DNA of 64,000 nt, taken from Anaerolineaceae bacterium. GTDB lineage: Bacteria; Chloroflexota; Anaerolineae; Aggregatilineales; Phototrophicaceae. Positions within the stretch are counted from its first letter, which is position 1; every line of letters starts with the position of its first letter. The notes beneath the pieces were generated by a model. That model was not told the origin of the DNA. It worked only from the letters and a program-made list of their open reading frames with translations, and searched no databases. The DNA is taken from the NCBI GenBank assembly GCA_020634115.1, contig JACKCH010000017.1:129853-193852 (forward strand), written 5' to 3'. Made by a program: the position numbers and the translations under genes. Of the stretch, positions 25,723 through 35,035 are shown one piece after another.

Positions 25723-27041
25723 GTGAGCTGCGCCCCTTCCGCATTTCTAAGGGCGATTCTGCGTTCATCGCGTCATCTGTTCTTATGGTGCGGCTTGTTG
25801 GGCAGTCTTGTACTGTTCGTGTTTGCCTGGACTGCCGCCTGGGGCAGGACGCGACCTTAGTACCCATAGACATCACTGCCAGCTATATCGTACAGGGAGC
25901 GACTCTTTTCAGAGAAACGGAGATCGTTTTGACACTGGGCGGGACGCCAACCGCAACATTGCCATTCTCAGCGACACAATTTAACCCCATGCCTACTGAT
26001 GCGACCCTCGCTTCAAGAGGGCTGACACAACAAGCCATAGCGCAAAGCACGCCCCCTATAACAATAATTTCACCTCCGATAGATAGGACGGCAACCGCCA
26101 TCATCCAACGTGCAACAGACGAGGCACCACCAACTGAAGTCCCTCTGACCAATGCGGAAAAAGAGGAATTGCAGCGGCGGTGGGTATCGGAAATGGAGAC
26201 GGCTTTTGGCTTTGCTCATCCCATCTTTGACTATATTGCCAGCGAGATAATCTCCCAATCCTACCTATTTGGTGGGAGCGATATACTGCGAACATTCCGT
26301 CTCCGGTTTCATATTCACCGTACTGCTTTTGAAAACGATGAGTATATAGCCGGGGTCATCCCATTCCCCCCGGATGCGGTTCTGATATTTCAAATCAAGC
26401 CAGGTGGTGATGTTTTCCTGCTCAACGACGTTTTTCCAGGATTTTCCTGGTATACCGGTTTAGACGATTTTGCTGATCGGAATGGTAACGGGTATCCCGA
26501 CATCCTGGTAGGAGGATATATGGGCGGGAATTGTGGCAGACGCCCTCTGCGTATCTGGGAAATTCGCCCTGGTGGAATCCTGGTTGATCTCTCAGCGGAT
26601 TGGGTCTCGACCAGAGGGACGGAAACCCAAGACCTGAACGGCGATGGCGTGCTGGAATTCATGGAAAACCGAGTCACCACTGATATTCCTGGAGGATATT
26701 CACCTTGTGGGTATCCTGTTGTGCACCATTGGTACGGGTGGGACGGCGCACAGTATGTTGATATTTCGGCCACGCTGGATGAGTCGTATTATCCGCGTAT
26801 CGCTGCATTTTGGGCGGATGAAGCCCATCAATCCGGTTGCCTGCTACCCGATGCTGAGATGTACCTGCTTTTGTTAGATTACGAGGTGTTGGGTCGCTTG
26901 GAAGAAGGCTGGGCACGACTGGCTCCCACGCTGCGTTGGGAGTCGTGTCCGGCGCAAACCCTGATTGACCAGGGCGAAACGATGGGCGCGTTCCTGACCT
27001 GGGTCGGTGAACATTGGCGCAATCAGGCTTATGCCCATTGA
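25723..27041 (+). CDS. Membrane-anchored or secreted protein with EF-hand-like repeats, probable 5' frameshift
   Basis: The main frame (25785-27041) encodes an unrecognised protein with two calcium-loop-like motifs, DRNGNGYPDI and DLNGDGVLEF, and many Trp/Gly, suggesting an extracellular beta-rich fold. A GTG at 25723 with GGGG upstream opens another frame encoding a convincing membrane segment (LWCGLLGSLVLFVFAWTAAW) that stops at 25860; loss of one base near 25845 (in GGGGCAGG) would join the two. I therefore place the original start at 25723, while the intact single-frame part starts at 25785. It directly follows the frameshift-rich cluster, so the same cause may apply. Confidence 0.6.
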
Positions 27042-27150
27042 ATGACCTCTCTTGCCCCGAACTGTGCAAGACGGTAAACTGCAAGTGAAAGGTATCACGA
27101 ATTCGGGCCGGTAGCGTTGTGCGAGACAGAAAAGCCAGCAGAGGAGTGAC

Positions 27151-27558
27151 ATGATGAGCGTCCGGTATGGGTGGTTTGACGAGGCGCACACGATCATTCT
27201 GTATGACCTTGAAGCTGGCTGGCAGTGGGCCGATCTTGAAAATGCGATTACCAATGTGGATCGGATGATTCGGGAAGTGGATTACCCGGTATATACGATT
27301 GTGGACACCTCGCAGGTCAATCGTATTCCGCCGGATATCCTTTCCAGTATTCATTGGGGGACGTTTAACGCCGCGCCGAACTGGCGTTTTGGTGTGTTTG
27401 TCGGGGCAAATGCCTTTTTGAGAGCCTTGCTGAATACATTTTCCCGGCTTTACCCGCGTTTCCGCGAACGTTATGTCACGGCAGATTCACTAGAAGAAGC
27501 GGTCGCTCTGATTACCGAGCGGCAGCGAGAGGCTTCCGATAAATTGAATTTACAATGA
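27151..27558 (+). CDS. Small protein of unknown function, STAS-like
   Basis: 135 residues, no signal peptide. The pattern (short strands and amphipathic helices: VRYGWFDEAHTIILYDL, VYTIVDTSQVNRIP, FGVFVGANAFLRALL) resembles the SpoIIAA/STAS-like proteins common in Chloroflexota, but the match is weak. A GGAG at 27143-27146 supports ATG 27151 (or 27154). It lies 33 bp upstream of the FadB-like gene and may be cotranscribed with it. Confidence 0.72.
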   Translation: MMSVRYGWFDEAHTIILYDLEAGWQWADLENAITNVDRMIREVDYPVYTIVDTSQVNRIPPDILSSIHWGTFNAAPNWRFGVFVGANAFLRALLNTFSRLYPRFRERYVTADSLEEAVALITERQREASDKLNLQ

Positions 27559-27591
27559 ACTGTTCATGCTTCAAGAAAGGTTAAACCAATT

Positions 27592-29991
27592 ATGAGCTAT
27601 AACATTCGTAAAGCAGCGGTTATCGGCTCCGGCACAATGGGCGGGGGCATTGCTACCTTGCTGGCCGCCGTCGGGGTGGATACCATCCTGCTCGATATTC
27701 CTGCGAAGGGCACGCAGCCGGGTGATGCGCCCGATAAGCGGAATGCTATCGTCACCAATAATCTGAAAACCCTGCAAAAATCGCGCCCGCCGCAGTTGTT
27801 CGCGCCTTCTGACCTCGATCGTATCCGCGTCGGCAATATTGATGACAACCTCGATTGGGTAGGGGAGGCGGACTGGATTATCGAAGTCGTGGTCGAACGG
27901 CTGGACATCAAGCAGAGCCTGATGGCGAAAGTGTCTGAACTCGCCCGTCCCGATGCGATCATCTCCACCAATACGTCAGGTATTCCCCTCAAAGACATTG
28001 CCGAACACTTAGACGAGACTTTTACCCGCCGCTTTCTGGGGACACACTTCTTTAACCCGCCGCGCCATCTGCGCCTGCTGGAAGTCATCCCGCACCACAA
28101 CACTGACCCCGAAGTTATCGCCTTCATCCAGGAATTCGGGACTCGCGTGCTTGGCAAAGGCGTGGTGATCTGCAAGGATACGCCCAACTTCATCGGCAAC
28201 CGCTTTATGTCCATGTCCGGGATGCAGGCCATGAACTACGCCCTGGATAATGATTACACGGTAGAAGAGGTAGATGCCCTGACCGGGCCGCTGATTGGCC
28301 GCCCCAAGACCGCGACGTTCAACCTGAACGACCTGGTGGGCTTCGATATTGCCGTGCATGTTGCCCGTAACCTGTACGACGCCATCCCCAATGACCCCGC
28401 CCGCGAGATACTGGCCCATCCCAAAAACGCCGCGCTCAGCCAAAAATTGCTGGATAACAACTGGTTAGGCCGCAAGACCGGGCAGGGCTTCTACCACATG
28501 CGGAAGGGTGCATCCGGCGAGAAAGAGCTGTGGGCGCTCAACCTGGCGACGATGGAGTACGAACCGCCCACCAAGCCGCGTTTTGACAGTGTGGGCGAAT
28601 ACCGCAAAGTCGAACCGCTCGGTGAACGCATTCGCCTGCTCATCAACGCCGATGACCGTGCCGGGAAGTACCTCTGGCACCTGCACGCCTTCTACCTGGC
28701 GTATGCCTCGCACCGCGTGCCGGAAATCACCGACACGATTGTCAACATTGACAATGCCCAGAAGTGGGGCTTCGGCCACGAAATGGGGCCGTTCGCTATC
28801 TGGGACGCGATTGGCGTGGAAGCCACCATTAAGCCCTTTGAAGACGCCGGGTATCCGGTGGCCGACTGGGTCAAGAAGATGGTCGCCGCCGGCAGTACCA
28901 CGTTCTACCAGTACGACGACAAGGGACAGGCTGTCGGCTATTACAGCCCGCAGGACGGCGGGTATCTCCCTCTGGAAACCGACCCGCGTGAAATCACAGT
29001 CGCCAGCCTCAAGGCCAACGAGCGTAAAGTGGCCGGGAATAGTGGCGCATCGGTCTACGACATAGGCGACGGTGTGGCGCTGCTGGAATACCACAGCCAG
29101 GCGTATGCGATTGACCAGGATTTGGTCGAGATGTCCTACAAGGCGCTGGAACTGCTGGAAAGCGATTTCGATGCGCTGGTGGTCGGCCATGACGGGGAAC
29201 GCTTCTGCATTGGCGCGAACGTCTTCATGGTTGCCATGTCGGTACAGAACGATATGCTCGACCAGTTGGACGAGAGCATTCGGGCGTTGCAAAACCTGAC
29301 ACAGGCCATGCGCTATGCATCCAAGCCGGTGGTGGTTGCGCCCTTTAACATGGCGTTGGGCGGCGGCCTTGAACTGCTGATGTCCGGCGCGAAAGTTGTG
29401 GCCCACGCCGAACTGTATGCCGGGCTGGTCGAAGTCGGAGTCGGGCTGCTGCCGGCGGGTGGTGGCTGCAAGGAACTGGTACGGCGCATCGTGAGTCCGG
29501 TCATGGCGGCCAATGAAAATGCCGATCCGCTGCCCCATCTGCAACAGGCATTTGAGGCGATTGCCGTCGCCAAAGTGAGCACCAGCGCTAAAGAAGCCCG
29601 CGACCTTGGTTTTCTGAATACCGGGGATAAAATCGTGATGAATCGGTCACACCTGCTGGGAGAAGCCAAACGCACTGCGCTCGAAATGGCGAATGGCTAC
29701 GTGCCACTCAAAGCCGGCAAAGTGTATGCTGCCGGGCGCGATGCCTATTCGGCGCTGCTGCTGGGTGTCGAGGGCTTCCGCGAGGGCGGGTATGCCACCG
29801 ATTACGACGCGCACATTGCCCGCAAGGTCGCCTACGTGCTGACGGGCGGGGCGCTGGCGCGTCCGCAGTGGGTGAGCGAGCAGTATATTCTCGACCTGGA
29901 ACGTGAAGCCTTTATGCAGTTGGTGGTCGAACCCAAGACACTGGAACGCATCACCCACATGCTGCAAACCAATAAGCCGCTGCGCAACTAG
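27592..29991 (+). CDS. 3-hydroxyacyl-CoA dehydrogenase / enoyl-CoA hydratase fusion (FadB-like)
   Basis: 799 residues. N-terminal NAD-binding domain with AAVIGSGTMGGGIA (about 9-21), the dehydrogenase signature region TSGIPLKDIAEHL and THFFNPPRHLRLLEVIP with the catalytic His, then the C-terminal 3HCDH helical domains (VVICKDTPNFIGNR). The last third (about 490-720) is a crotonase domain: GERFCIGANVFM, NMALGGGLELLMSGAKVVAHAEL with the oxyanion glycines, and ELYAGLVEVGVGLLPAGGG. This is the dehydrogenase-first order of the Gram-positive/archaeal type, opposite to E. coli FadB. It performs two steps of fatty-acid beta-oxidation. RBS GAAAGG precedes ATG 27592. Confidence 0.93.
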   Translation: MSYNIRKAAVIGSGTMGGGIATLLAAVGVDTILLDIPAKGTQPGDAPDKRNAIVTNNLKTLQKSRPPQLFAPSDLDRIRVGNIDDNLDWVGEADWIIEVVVERLDIKQSLMAKVSELARPDAIISTNTSGIPLKDIAEHLDETFTRRFLGTHFFNPPRHLRLLEVIPHHNTDPEVIAFIQEFGTRVLGKGVVICKDTPNFIGNRFMSMSGMQAMNYALDNDYTVEEVDALTGPLIGRPKTATFNLNDLVGFDIAVHVARNLYDAIPNDPAREILAHPKNAALSQKLLDNNWLGRKTGQGFYHMRKGASGEKELWALNLATMEYEPPTKPRFDSVGEYRKVEPLGERIRLLINADDRAGKYLWHLHAFYLAYASHRVPEITDTIVNIDNAQKWGFGHEMGPFAIWDAIGVEATIKPFEDAGYPVADWVKKMVAAGSTTFYQYDDKGQAVGYYSPQDGGYLPLETDPREITVASLKANERKVAGNSGASVYDIGDGVALLEYHSQAYAIDQDLVEMSYKALELLESDFDALVVGHDGERFCIGANVFMVAMSVQNDMLDQLDESIRALQNLTQAMRYASKPVVVAPFNMALGGGLELLMSGAKVVAHAELYAGLVEVGVGLLPAGGGCKELVRRIVSPVMAANENADPLPHLQQAFEAIAVAKVSTSAKEARDLGFLNTGDKIVMNRSHLLGEAKRTALEMANGYVPLKAGKVYAAGRDAYSALLLGVEGFREGGYATDYDAHIARKVAYVLTGGALARPQWVSEQYILDLEREAFMQLVVEPKTLERITHMLQTNKPLRN

Positions 29992-30071
29992 TTCTTAACC
30001 CTATACCAGCCAGTCGCTTCTGGGATACCGGGAGAGGCTGGCTGCTCTAACCATACAGGCACAACAGACTC

Positions 30072-31427
30072 ATGACGACATCCAACACGGCTGAACAACC
30101 ACAGGTATTGGTGATTGGTGCGGGCATCGCCGGGCTGGCCGCCGCGTTCACGCTCCATCAGGCTGGACTCAAGGTGACCGTGCTCGAAGCAGGCAGTCGG
30201 GTCGGCGGGCGCATGACTACGGACGTAATTGACGGATTCATCATGGATCGCGGCGCACAGTTCCTCTCAAACCTATACACCAGCCTGATACCATTAATCC
30301 GTGCCGCCGGGCTGGAGGCAGACTTGCGCCCTATCAGCCCGTGTGTGGCAACCGTCCGTAACCACCTGCCCCGCCGTATTTGTCGCCAGAACCCCCTGCA
30401 AATGGTGTCGAACGGTTTACTCAGTCCAGGTGACCTGGCACGGTTGGGGCGCTTCGGTTTTCTCTCGTCGGATGGCCGAGAGATGCGCCGCCTGCCGCTG
30501 GATAACTATGCCGGCTGGGCGGAGTATGACCATACCGACGCGGCGGTGTGGTGCGCCGCCCGGCTTGGGGAAACCGTGACCGAGTATATCCTGGAACCCG
30601 CGCTGCAAGCCTATTACTTCCAACCACCAGAAGGTACGTCCGAGGCGCTGGCACGGGTGTTGATGGGTTTCAACTTCAATCTTGCTAACGAAACCTTAAC
30701 GTTGGTGCGCGGCTTGGGTTCGCTGCCCGAAGCGTTAGCGGCAGGGTTGGATGTCCGGCTGCACACCCCGGCGCAGCAAATTGAACCACTGGCCGAAGGC
30801 GTGCGGGTGGCTACCGCTTCGGGGGATTTTGTCGCGCAGTGGGTGGTTCTGGCCGCGACAACCAGTGCCGTCAGCCGCATCTATACGCCTATGGACGCGA
30901 CAGAGCGCGAACTGCTGACAACCGGGTACAGTTCGACGCTGGTCATCAACCTTGCCATTGCCCCTGACTGGCCGCTACCAGAGAAACTGCGGCAGGTCTA
31001 CGGGCTGGCCGTTCCCCGTAAAGAACGTGACTTGATCGCGGCGGTTGCTATTGAATCCAATAAAGAACCGGGGCGTGCCCCCAGCGGTGAACTGCTGAAT
31101 GTGATGCTGGCCGATGAGGCGGGCGCGGTGCTACTCCACGAGTCGGATGCGGATGTAGTGGCACGTATCTTGCCGGAACTCGAACGGTATTTCCCTGGTG
31201 TAGGCCGTCACATCCGGTTTACCCACATCATCCGCTGGGCGGAGGCCGAACCGCGTTCACCGGTTGGTCGTTCACGGGCGATTGCCGCCTATCGCCGCTC
31301 GCGGGATGAACAGCGCGTGCTGCTGGCCGGGGATTATATGGGAATGCCCTTTACCGATGGCGCAGCCGAGACAGGCATTTGGGCAGCAAACCATATTCTG
31401 GGGCAGCGTAAACAGGTCACTGGTTAG
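30072..31427 (+). CDS. FAD-dependent amine oxidase / protoporphyrinogen-oxidase-like protein
   Basis: 451 residues. N-terminal dinucleotide fold VLVIGAGIAGLAAAFTLHQAGLKV, followed by EAGSRVGGRMTT and DRGAQF, the FAD-binding hallmarks of the flavin amine oxidase superfamily; C-terminal FAD closure LLAGDYMGMPFTDGAAETG. The family includes HemY-type protoporphyrinogen oxidases, desaturases and polyamine oxidases; short family members like this are often annotated HemY-like without proof. It converges on the acyl-ACP reductase gene with only 7 bp between stops. Confidence 0.85.
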   Translation: MTTSNTAEQPQVLVIGAGIAGLAAAFTLHQAGLKVTVLEAGSRVGGRMTTDVIDGFIMDRGAQFLSNLYTSLIPLIRAAGLEADLRPISPCVATVRNHLPRRICRQNPLQMVSNGLLSPGDLARLGRFGFLSSDGREMRRLPLDNYAGWAEYDHTDAAVWCAARLGETVTEYILEPALQAYYFQPPEGTSEALARVLMGFNFNLANETLTLVRGLGSLPEALAAGLDVRLHTPAQQIEPLAEGVRVATASGDFVAQWVVLAATTSAVSRIYTPMDATERELLTTGYSSTLVINLAIAPDWPLPEKLRQVYGLAVPRKERDLIAAVAIESNKEPGRAPSGELLNVMLADEAGAVLLHESDADVVARILPELERYFPGVGRHIRFTHIIRWAEAEPRSPVGRSRAIAAYRRSRDEQRVLLAGDYMGMPFTDGAAETGIWAANHILGQRKQVTG

Positions 31428-31434
31428 CGCATTT

Positions 31435-32541
31435 TCACCCCGCCACCGGTGCCCACCGCTTGATGTTCCGCGCCGCCCGTTCCCGCACGCCATCAATCGT
31501 GGCGGCGCTGACTTCCTTACCGAAACTGCGGAATCCACTCAACCTGAAGCCGTGCCGTGAGGCGATTTCCCCGATTTCCAGCGCCTGTTCCACCGAAATA
31601 TCCTTGCCGATAGTGTAGTCCTCGTAGCGGCCTTCCAGCGCCAGCGCCATTGTTTCCGCCATGCACGCATACGACATCTTAGGCGGGAAGCCGAAGTCAA
31701 AACCAAAGTCCACTGGCCCCGGCACTTCCACCATGCCCCCTTCAATGACCAGTACATCATCACGCTCCGCCGCAACCTGGGCGGATACATCCCTGGGGCG
31801 TGCCACATCACATACCACTGCGCCGGGTTTGAGGTGCTGCGGTTCGATCACGGCATCCAGGGCACTCGTCACCGTCAGGATCAGGTCAGCTTCGTAGATC
31901 GCGCTCACGGCGGTGCTGGTGCGCACTGTTGCCCCGCGACCTTCACATAACTCGCGTACCGCTTCCAGCGCATCCTGCCGCCGCCCGACCAGCGTGAGTT
32001 CCGCGCTTTCTCCGGCGATCAGTTGAGCGCAGGTTTTGCCAATTGCGCCCGTCGCCCCGACCACCGCAACTTTCGCTTCGTGCATGGGGATATTCATGAC
32101 TCTGGCAGCCTCACGCACCGCTTCCACTGCCATCACAATGGTATAGCTGTCACCGGTTGTCACCGGCACATCCAGCCTGTTCGCAATCGTCAGCCCGGCA
32201 TCGCCCACGACAGAGGTATACGCGCCCAATCCTAAAATCCGCGCCCCCAGTTCCTCGGCCATACGCCCGGTGGCGACGATCTTGTTATAGGCGGTCTCCA
32301 CCGGTACGCGCATCATGGTGGGCGGCGTGAACGGACAGGCGATCAGCCAGCCACGCAGTTCCTTGCCGGTGTCTATCGAACGAATCCCGCTGACTTCCGA
32401 AAGATATACCGGCGGGAAAAAGCGTGAGAAAAAGTTAATCTGACCTTCCGACAGGATTTTCCCCAGAACCGGGAACTTGCGGGAAACGTCTTTCTTGATG
32501 TCTATCGGGTGGATAATGAACGCAAAAGTATCTTCCATCAT
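31435..32541 (-). CDS. Homologue of cyanobacterial long-chain acyl-[ACP] reductase (AAR)
   Basis: 368 residues from ATG 32541 (the frame opens at 32556). It matches the AAR family along its length: ALGGFTS-like segment GLGAYTSVV (about 104-112), VTTGDSYT, NAD(P)-binding VAVVGATGAIGK (about 158-169), and the catalytic-Cys segment with Cys293 in SYACMAETM followed by ALEGRYEDYTIGK and IGEIASRHGF. AAR reduces acyl-ACP or acyl-CoA to fatty aldehyde with NADPH via an acyl-Cys intermediate, the first step of cyanobacterial alkane synthesis. No aldehyde-deformylating oxygenase is visible nearby, so aldehyde, alcohol or wax products are more likely here (inference). Confidence 0.82.
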   Translation of the reverse strand: MMEDTFAFIIHPIDIKKDVSRKFPVLGKILSEGQINFFSRFFPPVYLSEVSGIRSIDTGKELRGWLIACPFTPPTMMRVPVETAYNKIVATGRMAEELGARILGLGAYTSVVGDAGLTIANRLDVPVTTGDSYTIVMAVEAVREAARVMNIPMHEAKVAVVGATGAIGKTCAQLIAGESAELTLVGRRQDALEAVRELCEGRGATVRTSTAVSAIYEADLILTVTSALDAVIEPQHLKPGAVVCDVARPRDVSAQVAAERDDVLVIEGGMVEVPGPVDFGFDFGFPPKMSYACMAETMALALEGRYEDYTIGKDISVEQALEIGEIASRHGFRLSGFRSFGKEVSAATIDGVRERAARNIKRWAPVAG

Positions 32542-32756
32542 CGTTACTCGCCTCATACTGCGCTGCTCAGCCTCTCTATCATGACTATACTGGAGAATTC
32601 ATCACGCAAGCCTTAAAAAGTTCTGATATTAGAGTATTGTTATGTCGTGCTTCGGCTTACCAGGGCGATTCTGCCGGATGCGGGTGGGTTATCACTTTAC
32701 GGGAGTATATATTCTGTGCGAAACTGCCGATAAAAGAGTTTGTTGAGGTATACCCC

Positions 32757-33761
32757 ATGGAAGATGCCATCAAATCTCGTTTTAACGATATGATTCTGCG
32801 TGAAGCCGCCCGCCGCTTTGGGGTCTTGCCATCCGACCTCGAACTGCTGGACGGATTTGAGAGTTTCATGTATGCCTTCGAGCGCGATGATACCGCCTAT
32901 ATCCTGCGCATCGGCCACAGCCTGCGTCGCAGCGCCGCCCTGATCCAGGGAGAGGTGGACTGGATCAACTACCTGGTGAAAGGCGGGGTAGGGGCTTCCA
33001 GGGCCATCACTTCCGGAGCGGGCAATCTGGTAGAACATGTAGCGGACGGTATGGGCGGCGATTTTCTGGCGACGGCGTTCGTCAAAGCCAACGGCAACCC
33101 ACCCGGCAGCCGTGAATGGGCTGATCCCGCTTTTTTCAAAGAGTACGGGCGCACCATTGGCCGGATGCACGCCCTTACGCAGCAATACATCCTGCCTGAC
33201 CCGGCCTGGAAGCGCCCGCAGTGGGATGCCCCGGTGATGGCCGCCTTTGAGAATCTGGTGATGGATTTGGAGACGGTCATCCGTGACCATTATCTTCGGC
33301 TCAAGGCACACATTGATACGCTGCCCAGGGATGACCCGCAGGCTTATGGCCTGATTCATCAGGACGCGCATACCGGCAACTGTTTTGTGGATGATGCCGG
33401 GCGGATCACCTTCTTTGATTTCGATGACTGCGTGTATAGCTGGTTTATCAACGATATTGCCATTGTCCTGTTTTACGCCATCCCTTTCACTGGGGAGCGG
33501 GAAGCCTTCACTGCCCGGTTCATGCCCGAATTCCTGCAAGGCTACGCCGGGGAAAACCAACTTGCCCCTCACTGGTTGAAGGAAATCCCGCACTTTCTCA
33601 AACTGCGGGAAATTGACCTCTTTGCCATCATCAACAGTGAGGTTGACTTGAGTGAAGATAGTTGGGCAGCACGCTATATGGCTGGGCGACGGGAACGGTT
33701 GGAGAAGAATGTCCCGTATGTGGACTACGACTTCGAGTCGTTGGCGGAATATCTGGCGTAA
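32757..33761 (+). CDS. APH/choline-kinase-family phosphotransferase
   Basis: 334 residues. Contains the catalytic loop LIHQDAHTGNCFVDD (H-x-D-x4-N pattern) and FFDFDDC as the metal-binding DFD motif, typical of aminoglycoside phosphotransferase-fold kinases. The N-lobe is reduced (YILRIGHSLRRSAA). Substrates in this fold range from antibiotics to homoserine and choline, so resistance is not implied. GAGG (32745-32748) supports ATG 32757; the frame continues 40 codons upstream without support. Divergent from the acyl-ACP reductase gene, 215 bp apart. Confidence 0.87.
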   Translation: MEDAIKSRFNDMILREAARRFGVLPSDLELLDGFESFMYAFERDDTAYILRIGHSLRRSAALIQGEVDWINYLVKGGVGASRAITSGAGNLVEHVADGMGGDFLATAFVKANGNPPGSREWADPAFFKEYGRTIGRMHALTQQYILPDPAWKRPQWDAPVMAAFENLVMDLETVIRDHYLRLKAHIDTLPRDDPQAYGLIHQDAHTGNCFVDDAGRITFFDFDDCVYSWFINDIAIVLFYAIPFTGEREAFTARFMPEFLQGYAGENQLAPHWLKEIPHFLKLREIDLFAIINSEVDLSEDSWAARYMAGRRERLEKNVPYVDYDFESLAEYLA

Positions 33762-33884
33762 CGGGCTACCGGTCACGCTTGCCGTAGCGTTTGCCTCCCC
33801 GCCGTGTTACATTTAATGCCGTTTTAACCGCACCAGACGGGGGGGGTAAATGCTCCCCGATACTGTACGAGGAGGAATGACATC

Positions 33885-34682
33885 ATGGGATTGATGGATG
33901 GTAAAGTCGTCCTGATTTTTGGCCTGGCAAACAAGAATTCGATTGCCTGGGGGATTACCAAGAAACTCCATGAAGCCGGGGCGACCATCGGCCTGAGCTA
34001 CGTGGGTGAAATCATGGAAAAACGTGTTATGCCGCTGGCGCAGGAAATCAACTGTGATTTTGTTGAGCCGTGCGATGTGACCGACGACGCTCAGATTGAC
34101 GCCCTGTTCGAGAAGGCAGCAGCGCGTTTTGGTAAAGTGGATACCCTGGTACACAGCGTCGCTTTTGCCAACCGCGAAGACCTGGGCGGGCGTTTTGTGG
34201 ATATTTCCCGCGACGGCTTCAAACTGGCGCTCGACATCAGCGCCTACAGCCTGATTGCCCTGGCGAAACGTGCCGAACCGCTGATGACCGATGGCGGCAG
34301 CATCATGAGCCTGACCTACTATGCGGCGGAGAAGGTCATGCCCAAGTACCATGTGATGGCCGTCGCCAAGGCCGCTCTGGAAACCATTACCCGCTATCTG
34401 GCGAACGACCTGGGGCCGAAGGGGATCCGCGTCAACACCATCAGCGCCGGGCCAATCAAGACCCTGGCGGCGGCGGGTGTTCCCGGCATCCGCACTATGC
34501 TCAAGTATTCCGAGCAAACCGCTCCGCTGCGGCGTCTGGTTTCGCAAGAAGATGTGGGCGACACGGCGCTCTACCTGGCTTCTGACCTGAGCCGCAACGT
34601 CACCGGCGAAACACTGCACGTGGACGCCGGGTATAACATCCTGGGGCTTACGGCCACCGAGGAAGAACTCGCCAATATGTAA
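33885..34682 (+). CDS. fabI: Enoyl-[acyl-carrier-protein] reductase (NADH), FabI type
   Basis: 265 residues. SDR fold of the FabI class: GKVVLIFGLANKNSIAWGI at the N-terminus (the FabI-specific cofactor motif), HSVAFANRE, and the Y-x6-K catalytic pair in KYHVMAVAKAALE, then VNTISAGPIKTLAA. It catalyses the last reduction of each fatty-acid elongation cycle. GAGGAGGA upstream gives a strong ribosome site for ATG 33885. It is followed by a terminator at 34859. Proximity to the acyl-ACP reductase gene links synthesis of acyl-ACP to its reduction, though they are not in one operon. Confidence 0.95.
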   Translation: MGLMDGKVVLIFGLANKNSIAWGITKKLHEAGATIGLSYVGEIMEKRVMPLAQEINCDFVEPCDVTDDAQIDALFEKAAARFGKVDTLVHSVAFANREDLGGRFVDISRDGFKLALDISAYSLIALAKRAEPLMTDGGSIMSLTYYAAEKVMPKYHVMAVAKAALETITRYLANDLGPKGIRVNTISAGPIKTLAAAGVPGIRTMLKYSEQTAPLRRLVSQEDVGDTALYLASDLSRNVTGETLHVDAGYNILGLTATEEELANM

Positions 34683-34752
34683 TGGCGTTTCTGCCGGGTA
34701 ATTCATTCTCCATTCGGGTTTCCGGGTAATAGGATTTGCGGAATAGGAGACG

Positions 34753-34931
34753 GTAGGGGCATGATGATGCGTTTTAAGAAATCAGCACGGCAATGTTTTT
34801 TCGTAGGTATCACCGCCGTGCGCCCCTGCCTGCCCCTCATTTCAGAGTGATTCTGTAGGGGCGACCCGGTGCGGTCGCCCGGTTTTTCTCCGTGTTTAAT
34901 TGCGAAATTGCATTATCATGCCCCTACAGAA
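34753..34931. repeat. Nested palindromic repeat element (GTAGGGGC family)
   Basis: Two nested inverted repeats: GTAGGGGCATGAT (34753-34765) with its complement at 34915-34927, and TTCTGTAGGGGC (34851-34862) with its complement at 34920-34931. Within it is the terminator hairpin at 34859. The element occupies most of the 353-bp gap between fabI and the desulfhydrase gene; no open frame was seen in it. Related GTAGGGG palindromes occur at 57770 and 62646. Confidence 0.65.
34859..34887 (+). terminator. Rho-independent terminator after fabI
   Basis: GGGCGACC (34859-34866), 6-nt loop, GGTCGCCC (34873-34880), then GG and five T (34883-34887). It sits inside the palindromic repeat element, suggesting the repeat was co-opted as terminator. 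Confidence 0.75.
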
Positions 34932-35035
34932 GAACTGCCGTCAATGACATAACTGGACTGCCTTGCCTGCGGTAATTGTTGCATTCGTAAAGAGGAAAAT
35001 GCCCCCTGCCGCGTAATACTTGAAGGAAATTTCTC

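Noticed and set aside
28465..29544. 359-codon minus-strand frame opposite the FadB-like gene
   Set aside because: A GC-driven shadow; the plus strand has all dehydrogenase and hydratase motifs.
32757..33761. Aminoglycoside resistance gene
   Set aside because: The fold is shared with many metabolic kinases, and nothing in sequence or context indicates antibiotic substrates.
32697..33776. 359-codon minus-strand frame opposite the APH-like kinase gene
   Set aside because: A shadow frame; the plus strand carries the kinase catalytic loop and DFD motif.
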